DNA from: Bacteroidales bacterium
GTDB lineage: Bacteria > Bacteroidota > Bacteroidia > Bacteroidales > UBA3663
Assembly (NCBI GenBank): GCA_004557315.1
Contig: SFEH01000009.1
Coordinates: 1 to 33,179 of the forward strand
DNA: 33,179 nucleotides
Direction of reading: 5' to 3'
The notes below the pieces were generated by a model, which had not been told where the DNA came from, did not search any database, and saw only the letters and a program-made list of their open reading frames with translations. Both the position numbers and the translations under genes were made by a program. Position 1 is the first letter of the stretch. Each line of letters starts with the position of its first letter. This document shows positions 8,377 to 17,387 of the stretch, piece after piece.

Positions 8377-9723
8377 TTATTGCTTTTTCAAGAACTTATC
8401 AACAGCCTCGGCAGTCTTTCGACCGCTTGCAATGGCTCTCACGACGAGCGAAGCACCAGAAGCAGCATCGCCAGCCACGAACACATTGTCGGCAAACTGT
8501 GGCTGCTGGGGCTTGAGGAAGCCCATTGCAAGGAAGACAATATCGGCCTTGATCACCTCAACCTCACCTGCTTCGACCATGATAGGACGACCGCCCTCAG
8601 GATTTGGCTTCCATTCGATTGGCTGTACCTTCACACCTGTAAGCTTTCCGTCTTCGCCAAGGAACTCGAGCGTATTGATGTTCCAGCGACGCACGCAACC
8701 TTCCTCATGGCTTGAGGTGGTCTTCATAATCACAGGCCAGTATGGCCAAGGCGTTGCAGGATTATGACCCACAGGAGGCTGAGGCATGATCTCGATCTGA
8801 GTCACGCTCTTTGCTCCCTGACGATGGCTTGTACCGATGCAGTCGGAACCCGTATCGCCACCACCTATCACTAGCACGTCCTTGTCTTTGGCAGTCACTC
8901 TATCCACATCGCCTTCAGCTACCTCGCCCATGAGAACCTGGTTCTGCTGCGAGAGCAGTTCGAGAGCCAGATACACGCCCTTGAGTTCGCGTCCGGGGAT
9001 ATTGATGTCGCGAGCCTGAGGAGTGCCTGTCGAAACGACATAGGCATCGAAGCCCTCAGGCAATGCAGTCACGTCGATATCGGCATTATATACGAATTTG
9101 ACACCTTCCTTCTCCATGATAGAGATACGGCGGTCGATGATCTTCTTCTCGAGCTTGAAGTTTGGAATGCCGTAGCGGAGCAAGCCACCAGCTGCTGCAC
9201 GACGGTCGAAGACTGTCACCTCATAGCCCTTGTAGTTGAGCTGGTTGGCTGCTGCCAATCCCGCAGGACCGCCACCTATCACAGCCACCTTCTTGCCGTT
9301 GCGTTCTGGGTGCTCGATAGTCACGAATCCCTCCATAAAAGCACGTTCAGCAATGGCACATTCGTTCTCACGGTTGGTCACGGCCTCGCCTGTGGTATGA
9401 TAGAGCACACACGACTTCTCGCACAATGCAGGACATATACGTCCGGTGAACTCAGGGAAATCGTTGGTCTTCTTCAAGATCTTATATGCAGTTTCCCACT
9501 CTCCTCGATAGAGAGCATCGTTCCATTCAGGATCCTTGTTGCCAAGCGGACAAGCCCAGTGGCAGAAAGGCACACCACAGTCCATACAGCGAGAAGCCTG
9601 CTGCTGACGTTCTTTTGAGTTGAGCGTCTGCTCCACTTCACTGAAGTCGCGGACACGCTCTATGATAGGTCTATAACCTGCCTCGACACGAGGCACAGTC
9701 AAGAATGCTTTAGGATTTCCCAT
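8377..9723 (-). CDS. gltD: glutamate synthase small subunit (NADPH-type)
   Basis: This 448-residue partner of GltB takes electrons from NAD(P)H through FAD and Fe-S clusters to the large subunit. The N-terminus carries cluster cysteines at 46, 49, 54 and 58 (CMDCGVPFCHWAC) and a second group at 97, 101 and 105 (CPALCEKSC). A first Rossmann motif, VIGGGPAGLAAA, binds FAD. A second, VIGGGDTGSDCIG, binds the nicotinamide nucleotide. The C-terminal FVAGDAASGASLVVRAI segment is the usual flavin-contacting end. It starts 3 bases after the gltB stop, so the two subunits are tightly co-expressed; dapF follows after 12 bases. Confidence 0.97.
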   Translation of the reverse strand: MGNPKAFLTVPRVEAGYRPIIERVRDFSEVEQTLNSKERQQQASRCMDCGVPFCHWACPLGNKDPEWNDALYRGEWETAYKILKKTNDFPEFTGRICPALCEKSCVLYHTTGEAVTNRENECAIAERAFMEGFVTIEHPERNGKKVAVIGGGPAGLAAANQLNYKGYEVTVFDRRAAAGGLLRYGIPNFKLEKKIIDRRISIMEKEGVKFVYNADIDVTALPEGFDAYVVSTGTPQARDINIPGRELKGVYLALELLSQQNQVLMGEVAEGDVDRVTAKDKDVLVIGGGDTGSDCIGTSHRQGAKSVTQIEIMPQPPVGHNPATPWPYWPVIMKTTSSHEEGCVRRWNINTLEFLGEDGKLTGVKVQPIEWKPNPEGGRPIMVEAGEVEVIKADIVFLAMGFLKPQQPQFADNVFVAGDAASGASLVVRAIASGRKTAEAVDKFLKKQ

Positions 9724-9726
9724 AAC

Positions 9727-12700
9727 TTATTCCTGTATTGCTTGAATTTTCTGTTGCAGTTGTTTGATCTTCTCTTCTTCAAGTACGCGCTTGTATTCGA
9801 TAGGCACTACCTGTATGAACTCCTCGATATACTGGTTCCAGTTGTCGAGCATACGACCAGCGAGAGCCGAGCCTGTGTAGAGATAATGCTTGCGGATGAG
9901 CTCCTTAAGCTCCTTGCGATATGCTGTCTCTTCGACGAGGTTGATCTCTACCATATCCATGTTGCAGAAGTAGTCGAAGTTGTGGTTCTTGTCCCAGACG
10001 TATGCCACACCACCGCTCATACCAGCGGCGAAGTTTCGTCCTACCTCACCCAAGACTACCACACGTCCGCCAGTCATATACTCGCAGCAGTGGTCGCCTG
10101 CACCTTCAATCACGGCAGTAGCACCTGAGTTGCGCACACCGAAGCGCTCACCCACACGTCCGTTGACATAGAGCTCGCCTGTAGTAGCGCCATAGAGGCC
10201 TGTGTTGCCTGCGATGATATTGTCTTCGGCTACGAAGTCATCACCACGTCGTGCAGGAGGCAGGATGGCGATACGTCCGCCTGAGAGGCCCTTTCCGAAG
10301 TAGTCGTTGGTCTCGCCTTCGAGCTTGAGGGTCATACCCTTGACAGCAAAGGCACCGAACGACTGACCTGCCGAACCCTTGAACTTGATGTTGACACTGT
10401 TGTCTGGCAATCCCTCTTCGCCATATCGGCGTGCGATCTCACCAGCAAGCATTGTACCTACGGCACGGTCGGTATTCTTTATCATATATGAGGCTTCAGA
10501 CACTCGCTCATGTCCACCCTTCGGACTTACCACAGTCTCTGCAAAGTCGTTGAGAATCTTCTCGTTGAGCTCGTTGGCAATCTTGGTGAATGCGCCACGG
10601 TCCCAGAAGAGCGACTTGTCAGAAGCAGGCTGATGCAAGAGACGTGAGAAATCGAGCGACTCCCACTTTGCGAGAGTGTTCTTGTCAATCTCCACACCTT
10701 CCTTCTGTACGGCAGGATTGGTGACGATGAGATCGGTGCGACCGATGATGTCCTTGAGTTTTCTCACACCCATCTGGCTGAGGTACTCGCGCACCTCTTC
10801 GGCAAGGAAGGTGAAGAAGTTGACAACATATTCGCTTCGACCCATGAAACGAGCACGGAGTCGCTCGTCTTGAGTAGCAACGCCCACTGGACAGGTGTTG
10901 GTATTGCACTTGCGCATCATGACGCAACCGAGCACGATGAGAGGCAATGTACCGAAAGCAAACTCGTCGGCACCGAGCAGAGCCATCGAGATGACATCGC
11001 GTGCTGTCTTGAGCTGTCCGTCGGTCTGCAGACGCACCTGATTGCGGAGTCCATTGATGACCAATGTCTGCTGAGTCTCTGCCAGACCAATCTCGGGCGA
11101 AATACCTGCGAAACGCATTGACGAAGCAGGACTTGCGCCTGTACCACCCTCTGCTCCTGAGATGACGATAAGGTCGGCTTTTGCCTTTGCCACACCTGCA
11201 GCAATGGTACCCACACCGCTCTCGGCAACGAGCTTCACGCTCACGGCAGCAGTAGGATTGATGTTCTTGAGGTCGAAGATGAGCTGTGCAAGGTCTTCGA
11301 TCGAATAGATGTCGTGATGAGGCGGAGGCGAGATGAGCGAGATGCCGGGGATAGCGTTACGTGTCTTGGCAATCACCTCATTGACCTTGAATCCAGGCAA
11401 CTGACCACCTTCTCCAGGTTTAGCACCCTGAGCCACCTTGATCTGTATCTCCTCGGCATTGACGAGATATTCTGCAGTCACACCGAATCGTCCTGAAGCT
11501 ATCTGCTTTGTCTTGCTGCTCAGCGATACGCCATCGACCTCCGAGTGGTAGCGCGCATTGTCTTCTCCACCCTCACCCGTGTTGCTTCGTGCACCGAGCT
11601 TGTTCATCGCCAAAGCCAGGGCTTCGTGAGCCTCGATGCTCAGGGCACCGAACGACATAGCGCCAGTCACAAAATGCTTGACGATGCTCTCTACAGGCTC
11701 TACCTCATCGAGAGGTGTAGGAGTAGCCGAACGCTTGAAGTCGAAGAAATCGCGGATAAAGATAGGTTTCTCTTTCTGATCGACCTTCTTGCTCCACTCC
11801 TTGAACTTCTTGTATGAACCAAGACGAGTGGCAATCTGAAGTTCGGCGATAGTCTCAGGGTTCCATGCGTGCTGGATTCCGTCGCGACGATACGAGAACT
11901 GTCCGTTGTTTGGCAGGAACTCATTGATCTCGGCAGGCTTGAATGCCTCGTTGTGGAGACGGATGGCATCGGCTGCAATCTCACGCAAGCCTACACCTCC
12001 GATGGTTGAGATCTCTGTACCGAAGTAACGACGCAGAAGGTCTTCGCTCAAGCCGATGCTCTCAAATATCTTTGCACCCTGATATGAACGTATAGTGCTG
12101 ATACCCATCTTGCTCATGATCTTTTTCAGACCCTTATCGACAGCCTTGATGTAGTTGGCTTCGGCTGTGGCATACTCCTCCTGTACCTTATGACGCTTCA
12201 CAAGGTCGTCGAGCACAGCAAAGGTCATGTAAGGACAGATGGCTGAAGCTCCATAGCCCAACAAAAGAGCGGCATGCATCACTTCGCGTATCTCGCCACT
12301 CTCTACGATAAGGGCAGTCTGCACACGCTTCTGAACGCTGATCAGATAGTGATGAACGGCACTAACTGCCAGAAGTGAAGGGATAGCAGCATGAGTAGCA
12401 TCGATATCACGGTCAGAGAGGATGATGTAGTTGACACCATCATCTACTGCCTTCTCTGCCTCATGACAGAGGTCATCGATAGCCTGACGCAAAGCAGAAG
12501 CACCACCTGACACCTCGAAGAGGATAGGCAGCTTCTTGGTATTGAAGCCCTTATAGCGGATATTGCAGAGAATATCGAGCTGAGCGTTGGTCAGAATAGG
12601 CTGTGGCAGACGCACCATGTGGCAGTTGCTCTCATCAGGCGTAAGGATGCCCGAACCTACGCGACCGATATATTCGGTGAGACTCATTACAAGTTCCTCA

Positions 12701-14304
12701 CGAATAGGGTCGATGGCAGGATTGGTGACCTGTGCGAACTGCTGGCGGAAATAGTTAAAGAAGATCTGTGGCTTGTCGGAAATAACAGCCAATGGAGTGT
12801 CATTACCCATAGCTGCCACTGGCTCCTGACCCTGAGTACACATAGGGATGACCGTACGGTCGATGTCCTCCTGGCCAAAGCCGAAGCTCATCAGCTTGCG
12901 CTCGAAGTTCTCGACACTGTTGACAACCTTTCGTCCGCTCTTGAGGTTCTCGAGCTGGATACGGTTGGTCGAGAGCCACTCGCGATAAGGATGCTCAGCA
13001 GCAAGTTTTGCCTTGATCTCACCATCATAGTAGATCTTGCCTTCCTGTGTATCGATGAGCAGGATCTTTCCAGGCTGCAATCGACCCTTGCTCACTACCT
13101 CGCTTGGATCGAAATCCATCACGCCAACCTCGCTCGCCACAACCATCATGCCTCCCTTGGTGATGGTGTAGCGCGATGGGCGAAGACCATTGCGGTCGAG
13201 CATACCACCTGCGAAACGTCCGTCGCTGAACATCAATGCAGCAGGACCATCCCATGGCTCCATGAGGATTGAGTAATATTCGTAGAAAGCCTTGAGGTCT
13301 TCCGATATTGGGTTCTTGTCGTTGAATGACTCTGGCACCAGGATAGCCATGGCCTGAGGCAGGCTCATGCCGCTCATGACGAGGAACTCGAACACATTGT
13401 CGAGCGAAGCAGAGTCGCTCATGTCGTCCTGCAATATCGGGCGAATCTCCTTGATGTCGCCAAGAGCAGGAGAAGAGAGCACGCTCTCGCGAGCCTTCAT
13501 CCAGCCTCGGTTACCACGCACTGTGTTGATCTCACCATTATGGCAGAGATAACGGAAAGGCTGAGCCAGCTTCCATTTCGGGAAGGTGTTGGTCGAGAAG
13601 CGGCTGTGCACCAATGCCAGACCCGAGGTGAAGTAGCTGTTGCTCAAGTCTGAGAAGTAGCGACGCAACTGGCCGCTTGTGAGCATACCTTTGTATATAA
13701 TGTTCTTGCTCGAAAGAGAGCAGATATAGAAATCCTCATAGGCTTCACCAAGAGCAGCTACACGGTTCTCGGTCTTCTTTCGGATCTTATATAGGATACG
13801 TTCGAGTTCAGGAGCACGGTCTTCCGAAACGCCATTGATGAAGATTTGCTTTACAGCTGGCTCTACCTCACGTGCTGCCACACCCAGAACCTCAGGGTTC
13901 GTTGGCACTGTACGCAGGTGCATAAGGTTGAGACCTTCGCGCTCGATCTCCTCGATCATTATGCTGAGCACCTCGCTTTGGAGGGCATTATCCTTAGGAA
14001 GGAACACCAGACCTGTACCATATCTGCCCTTCTCTGGCACTGGAATACCCTGAAGAAGTATAAACTCGTGAGGAATCTGCAGAAGGATACCTGCACCATC
14101 ACCTGTCTTGTCGCGCGTCTCTGCGCCTCGGTGCTCCATGTTCTCGAGCACTCGCAATGCATTGTCAACCAGCTCGTGGCTCTTGCCACCGTGGATATTG
14201 ACTACCATACCTACACCACAAGCATCATGCTCGTTGGCAGCAGAATACAAACCTGCTTGGCGTGGTTGCTTCCTCAAAGTCCGCTGTGTTGCTTTTGTTA
14301 CCAT
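9727..14304 (-). CDS. gltB: glutamate synthase large subunit
   Basis: This 1,525-residue enzyme transfers the glutamine amide to 2-oxoglutarate, giving two glutamates, and is the GOGAT half of the GS/GOGAT cycle. The class II glutaminase domain has its nucleophile at Cys29 (NEHDACGVGMV), so a 28-residue propeptide is expected to be removed. The central domain, the FMN-binding synthase domain (GEGGEDNARYH, GAEGGTGASP), the 3Fe-4S cysteines in CVMMRKCNTNTCPVG and the C-terminal beta-helix rich in glycine (GRVGERFGVRNSGATAVIEG) follow in standard order. The length is normal. It is the first gene of the long minus-strand operon and is divergent from glnN across a 411-base control region with inverted repeats, suggesting shared nitrogen control. 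Confidence 0.98.
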   Translation of the reverse strand: MVTKATQRTLRKQPRQAGLYSAANEHDACGVGMVVNIHGGKSHELVDNALRVLENMEHRGAETRDKTGDGAGILLQIPHEFILLQGIPVPEKGRYGTGLVFLPKDNALQSEVLSIMIEEIEREGLNLMHLRTVPTNPEVLGVAAREVEPAVKQIFINGVSEDRAPELERILYKIRKKTENRVAALGEAYEDFYICSLSSKNIIYKGMLTSGQLRRYFSDLSNSYFTSGLALVHSRFSTNTFPKWKLAQPFRYLCHNGEINTVRGNRGWMKARESVLSSPALGDIKEIRPILQDDMSDSASLDNVFEFLVMSGMSLPQAMAILVPESFNDKNPISEDLKAFYEYYSILMEPWDGPAALMFSDGRFAGGMLDRNGLRPSRYTITKGGMMVVASEVGVMDFDPSEVVSKGRLQPGKILLIDTQEGKIYYDGEIKAKLAAEHPYREWLSTNRIQLENLKSGRKVVNSVENFERKLMSFGFGQEDIDRTVIPMCTQGQEPVAAMGNDTPLAVISDKPQIFFNYFRQQFAQVTNPAIDPIREELVMSLTEYIGRVGSGILTPDESNCHMVRLPQPILTNAQLDILCNIRYKGFNTKKLPILFEVSGGASALRQAIDDLCHEAEKAVDDGVNYIILSDRDIDATHAAIPSLLAVSAVHHYLISVQKRVQTALIVESGEIREVMHAALLLGYGASAICPYMTFAVLDDLVKRHKVQEEYATAEANYIKAVDKGLKKIMSKMGISTIRSYQGAKIFESIGLSEDLLRRYFGTEISTIGGVGLREIAADAIRLHNEAFKPAEINEFLPNNGQFSYRRDGIQHAWNPETIAELQIATRLGSYKKFKEWSKKVDQKEKPIFIRDFFDFKRSATPTPLDEVEPVESIVKHFVTGAMSFGALSIEAHEALALAMNKLGARSNTGEGGEDNARYHSEVDGVSLSSKTKQIASGRFGVTAEYLVNAEEIQIKVAQGAKPGEGGQLPGFKVNEVIAKTRNAIPGISLISPPPHHDIYSIEDLAQLIFDLKNINPTAAVSVKLVAESGVGTIAAGVAKAKADLIVISGAEGGTGASPASSMRFAGISPEIGLAETQQTLVINGLRNQVRLQTDGQLKTARDVISMALLGADEFAFGTLPLIVLGCVMMRKCNTNTCPVGVATQDERLRARFMGRSEYVVNFFTFLAEEVREYLSQMGVRKLKDIIGRTDLIVTNPAVQKEGVEIDKNTLAKWESLDFSRLLHQPASDKSLFWDRGAFTKIANELNEKILNDFAETVVSPKGGHERVSEASYMIKNTDRAVGTMLAGEIARRYGEEGLPDNSVNIKFKGSAGQSFGAFAVKGMTLKLEGETNDYFGKGLSGGRIAILPPARRGDDFVAEDNIIAGNTGLYGATTGELYVNGRVGERFGVRNSGATAVIEGAGDHCCEYMTGGRVVVLGEVGRNFAAGMSGGVAYVWDKNHNFDYFCNMDMVEINLVEETAYRKELKELIRKHYLYTGSALAGRMLDNWNQYIEEFIQVVPIEYKRVLEEEKIKQLQQKIQAIQE

Positions 14305-14339
14305 AACTTTACCTTAAATCTAATTATATTTTTGTTTAT

Positions 14340-14376
14340 CTATTTGCTTTCAACACTGCAAATATATAGCAAATAG
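14340..14376. promoter_or_regulatory. inverted repeat over the candidate gltB promoter
   Basis: CTATTTGCT (14340-14348) and AGCAAATAG (14368-14376) are perfect 9-base inverted copies separated by 19 bases. A minus-strand -7 candidate TATATTTG (complement of 14359-14366) lies between them, about 55 bases upstream of the gltB start. No good TTTG is seen at -33, so the promoter is tentative while the symmetry is exact. Confidence 0.5.
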
Positions 14377-14443
14377 TTATACTATCACTAGTTTTAATAG
14401 AAAAAGGCTACATTTTGAACAAAATCACTTGCATATAGCCTTG

Positions 14444-14467
14444 TTTTGCAATTTAGCCGTTGCAAAA
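14444..14467. promoter_or_regulatory. 8-base perfect inverted repeat in the gltB-glnN gap
   Basis: TTTTGCAA (14444-14451) is mirrored by TTGCAAAA (14460-14467) with an 8-base spacer, a spacing of about two helical turns end to end and typical of a dimeric regulator site. On the minus strand TAATTTTG (complement of 14463-14470) also fits the -7 consensus, so it may be an alternative gltB promoter. Confidence 0.45.
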
Positions 14468-14517
14468 TTATATATTCTAAGTGATAAAAATAAGAAAATG
14501 TCAGCGTTTTTAAACTT

Positions 14518-14562
14518 TTTAAAGCAAATAGTTGGCAGATTGCTTTAAACGCTATACATTTG
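14518..14562 (+). promoter_or_regulatory. candidate glnN promoter with overlapping inverted repeat
   Basis: A TTGG at 14532-14535, a 19-base spacer and TACATTTG at 14555-14562 match the Bacteroidetes -33/-7 arrangement, predicting a transcript start near 14569 and a leader of about 145 bases. TTTAAAGCA (14518-14526) and TGCTTTAAA (14541-14549) form a perfect inverted repeat bracketing the -33 box, well placed to block or recruit polymerase. Confidence 0.55.
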
Positions 14563-14715
14563 CAACGTAAATAAGAAAATTCAAGCAATCTTATTACAAG
14601 AATATGCAAAAGTAAATGTATATACAAAAAAGATTAACAAAATATACAGAGCAGCATATTTACAAGAGGTAAAAGTAATATACATTATTAATTTACGTTA
14701 TAAAAAAATTGTGTT

Positions 14716-16902
14716 ATGAGCAAATTGAGATTTGATGCTATTGAACAAGCGTTCAAGAAGCATGCAGTAGAAGTGGTTGCGCCAGAAGGACGTCCTTCAG
14801 AGTATTTTGGCGAATTGGTTTTCAACCGCGAGAAGATGCAGAAGTATCTCGATGCAAAGACCCTTAAGGCACTGCTTGACTGTATCGACAATGGCGAGCA
14901 TCTCGACCGTACAGTTGCCGATGGCGTAGCTGCAGGAATGAAACAATGGGCAATGGAACATGGAGTAACCCACTGCTGCCACTGGTTCCAGCCACTCACC
15001 GAGACCACAGCCGAGAAGCACGACTCTTTCATGGAATATGACTGGAAGGGCGGCATGATTGAGGAATTTGAAGGCAAAAGCCTTGTACAGCAGGAGCCTG
15101 ATGCTTCATCATTCCCTTCAGGAGGCATCCGTGCTACATTCGAGGCTCGCGGTTATACTGCCTGGGACCCAACAAGCCCTGTGTTCATCCTCGACGACTG
15201 CCTTTGCATCCCAACAGTGTTCATCTCATACACTGGCGAGGCTCTCGACTACAAAGCTCCTTTGAAGAAGGCTCTCAAGGCTGTCAACGATGCCGCAGTG
15301 CCAGTGTGCCAGCTCTTCGACCCAAATGTCAGGCACGTACAGAGCAACCTTGGCTGGGAGCAGGAGTATTTCCTTGTTGACGATGCTCTCTATGCTGCTC
15401 GTCCTGATCTCATCGCCACAGGCCGCACACTCATGGGCCACGGCTCAAGCAAGAACCAGCAGATGGAAGACCACTATTTCGGTCAGATTCCTACACGTGT
15501 CCAGGCCTTCATGAAGGATCTTGAGATTCAGGGTCTCCGCCTCGGCATCCCAATGAAGACTCGTCACAACGAGGTTGCACCTAACCAGTTTGAGTTTGCG
15601 CCAATCTTCGGCGAAACCAACCTTGCTGTCGATCAGAACATGCTCATCATGGGCGTAATGAAGAAGGTGGCTCGTCGCCACGGATTCCGCGTACTGCTTC
15701 ACGAGAAGCCTTTCGACGGCATCAATGGTTCGGGCAAGCACAACAACTGGTCACTCAGTACCGACACAGGAGTCATCCTCCTCGCCCCTGGCAAGGATCC
15801 GATGTCAAACCTTCAGTTTGTCACATTCTTCGTCAACATCCTCATGTCATTGAAGCGCCATGGCGGCTTGCTCAAGGCTTCTATCGCTTCGGCAACCAAC
15901 GCACATCGCCTTGGTGCCAACGAAGCACCTCCTGCAATCATCTCGGCCTTCCTTGGCAAGACCATGACCGACGTGCTCCACAAGCTCCTCACAGTGAGCG
16001 ATGACACCGACATCGTAATCGCAGGCAAGCAGGCTTACGACCTCGGACTTGTCGAGATTCCTCAGATCTTTGTCGATAATACCGACCGTAACCGTACATC
16101 GCCTTTCGCCTTCACAGGCAACCGCTTCGAGTTCCGTGCCGTCGGTTCAAAGGCCAACTGCTCATCGGCAATGACTACCCTCAATGCCATGGTAGCCGAG
16201 CAGCTCATCGACTTCAAGGCTGCTGTAGATAAGGAAATGGCTGCAGGCGCAAGCGTGAAGGTTGCTGTGATGAAGACACTCAAGCCACTCATTGCAGAGA
16301 TCATCGACACTGTATGCTTCGATGGCAACGGATATGCTGAAGAGTGGCCAGAAGAGGCACTGAAGCGCGGACTCGACATCGAGCGTTGCGTGCCAAAGAT
16401 GTTCCTTGAGAACGTTAAGCCTGAAGCTGTTGCAATGTTTGAGAAGCTCGGAGTATTCACAGCTGCCGAACTTGAAGCACGCAACGAGGTTAAGTTCGAG
16501 ACATACATCAAGCTCGTGCAGATTGAAGCACGTGTGCTCGGTGACCTCGCCATCAACCACATCATCCCTGCTGCCACTACCTATCAGTCAACCCTTCTCA
16601 AGAATGTGGCTATGATGAAGAACCTCTTCCCTGTTCAGTGGGAGGAAATGGCATCACACGAGCTCTGCATCATCAAGAAGATCGCTTCTTACAATGCAAC
16701 GATCAAGACCAAGGTTGATGAGATGGTACAGAAGCGCAAGGTTGCCAACAAGCTCGAAGACGGCTACGAGAAGGCTCTCCTCTACTACGAGATTGCAGAG
16801 TCATTCAATGCAATACGCCGTCCGATCGACAAGCTTGAGGAGATCGTTGACGACACCATCTGGCCAATGCCAAAGTATCGCGAACTTCTCTGGATCCGCT
16901 AA
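14716..16902 (+). CDS. glnN: glutamine synthetase type III
   Basis: This 728-residue enzyme makes glutamine from glutamate, ammonia and ATP. It belongs to the GSIII class by length (about 730, against 440-470 for GSI) and by its N-terminus (LRFDAIEQAFKKH...YFGELVFNREKMQKYL) and the GGIRATFEARGYTAWDPTSP segment. The catalytic core shows MKTRHNEVAPNQFEFAPIF and NGSGKHNNWS. GSIII is the usual assimilatory enzyme in Bacteroides and Prevotella. It starts a plus-strand group followed by a PII gene, amtB and an outer-membrane protein gene, and is divergent from gltBD, so the GS and GOGAT halves share one control region. The start ATG is preceded by an A-rich stretch and no strong Shine-Dalgarno site. 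Confidence 0.97.
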   Translation: MSKLRFDAIEQAFKKHAVEVVAPEGRPSEYFGELVFNREKMQKYLDAKTLKALLDCIDNGEHLDRTVADGVAAGMKQWAMEHGVTHCCHWFQPLTETTAEKHDSFMEYDWKGGMIEEFEGKSLVQQEPDASSFPSGGIRATFEARGYTAWDPTSPVFILDDCLCIPTVFISYTGEALDYKAPLKKALKAVNDAAVPVCQLFDPNVRHVQSNLGWEQEYFLVDDALYAARPDLIATGRTLMGHGSSKNQQMEDHYFGQIPTRVQAFMKDLEIQGLRLGIPMKTRHNEVAPNQFEFAPIFGETNLAVDQNMLIMGVMKKVARRHGFRVLLHEKPFDGINGSGKHNNWSLSTDTGVILLAPGKDPMSNLQFVTFFVNILMSLKRHGGLLKASIASATNAHRLGANEAPPAIISAFLGKTMTDVLHKLLTVSDDTDIVIAGKQAYDLGLVEIPQIFVDNTDRNRTSPFAFTGNRFEFRAVGSKANCSSAMTTLNAMVAEQLIDFKAAVDKEMAAGASVKVAVMKTLKPLIAEIIDTVCFDGNGYAEEWPEEALKRGLDIERCVPKMFLENVKPEAVAMFEKLGVFTAAELEARNEVKFETYIKLVQIEARVLGDLAINHIIPAATTYQSTLLKNVAMMKNLFPVQWEEMASHELCIIKKIASYNATIKTKVDEMVQKRKVANKLEDGYEKALLYYEIAESFNAIRRPIDKLEEIVDDTIWPMPKYRELLWIR

Positions 16903-16915
16903 TGAACGACTTACA

Positions 16916-16952
16916 GTCAGCGGGATAGAACAAACCAACTACTCCCGCTGAC
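16916..16952 (+). terminator. intergenic hairpin between glnN and the PII gene
   Basis: GTCAGCGGGA (16916-16925) pairs perfectly with TCCCGCTGAC (16943-16952) around a 17-base loop, just after the glnN stop. There is no U-run after it, so it is better read as a 3'-end stabilising or processing hairpin, or a partial terminator, than as a full intrinsic terminator. It could set different mRNA levels for glnN and glnK-amtB. Confidence 0.5.
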
Positions 16953-16988
16953 ATACAACAGCAATTAACCCAATAGTTATTTTAAGGT

Positions 16989-17336
16989 ATGAAAAAGATT
17001 GAAGCAATTATCCGCAAGACCAAATTCGAAGAGGTCAAGGAAGCGCTGCTAAGCAGCGATATCGACTGGTTTGAATACTGTCCCGTACATGGTATCGGAC
17101 AGAGCCGTCAGGAGCGCATCTATCGTGGTGTGCAGTACAGCACAGATGTGATCGAGCGCATGAAGATTTCTATCGTATGCCGCGAAATGCTTGTACAGCC
17201 TACGGTCGATGTCATCAAGCGTGTAGCCCACACTGGTGAAGTCGGCGACGGACGAATCTTCGTCTCTGAGGTGATCGATGTCTGGTCGATCCGCACAGGC
17301 GAAAATGGCGATACCGTATTGAGAGACAAGAAGTAA
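16989..17336 (+). CDS. glnK: PII nitrogen regulatory protein (GlnK-like)
   Basis: This 115-residue PII-family trimeric sensor is expected to bind ATP/ADP and 2-oxoglutarate and to gate the adjacent ammonium channel. It begins MKKIEAIIRKTKFEEVKEAL, the usual PII opening. The T-loop region RIYRGVQYSTDVIERMK carries Tyr50 at about the place of the tyrosine uridylylated in E. coli, and the B-loop and core read HTGEVGDGRIFV, matching the nucleotide-binding motif. The C-terminus IRTGENGDTVL is typical. It lies 51 bases upstream of amtB, the classical glnK-amtB pairing. Whether it is uridylylated cannot be judged here, as no glnD is in the window. Confidence 0.95.
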   Translation: MKKIEAIIRKTKFEEVKEALLSSDIDWFEYCPVHGIGQSRQERIYRGVQYSTDVIERMKISIVCREMLVQPTVDVIKRVAHTGEVGDGRIFVSEVIDVWSIRTGENGDTVLRDKK

Positions 17337-17387
17337 TTAAGACCAGAAGAGTCTTGATATTTATGTTTAACATTAACAAGAAATATT

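Larger units (their letters stand above)
14305..14715. other. divergent gltB-glnN control region
   Basis: This 411-base A/T-rich gap holds no gene. It contains three perfect inverted repeats: CTATTTGCT at 14340-14348 with 14368-14376; TTTTGCAA at 14444-14451 with 14460-14467; and TTTAAAGCA at 14518-14526 with 14541-14549. The 11-mer AGCAAATAGTT occurs at 14368-14378 and again at 14523-14533. Two of the repeats overlap candidate promoters for gltB and glnN, which is the layout expected of operators for a shared regulator. The regulator itself is not identifiable from the window. Confidence 0.7.
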
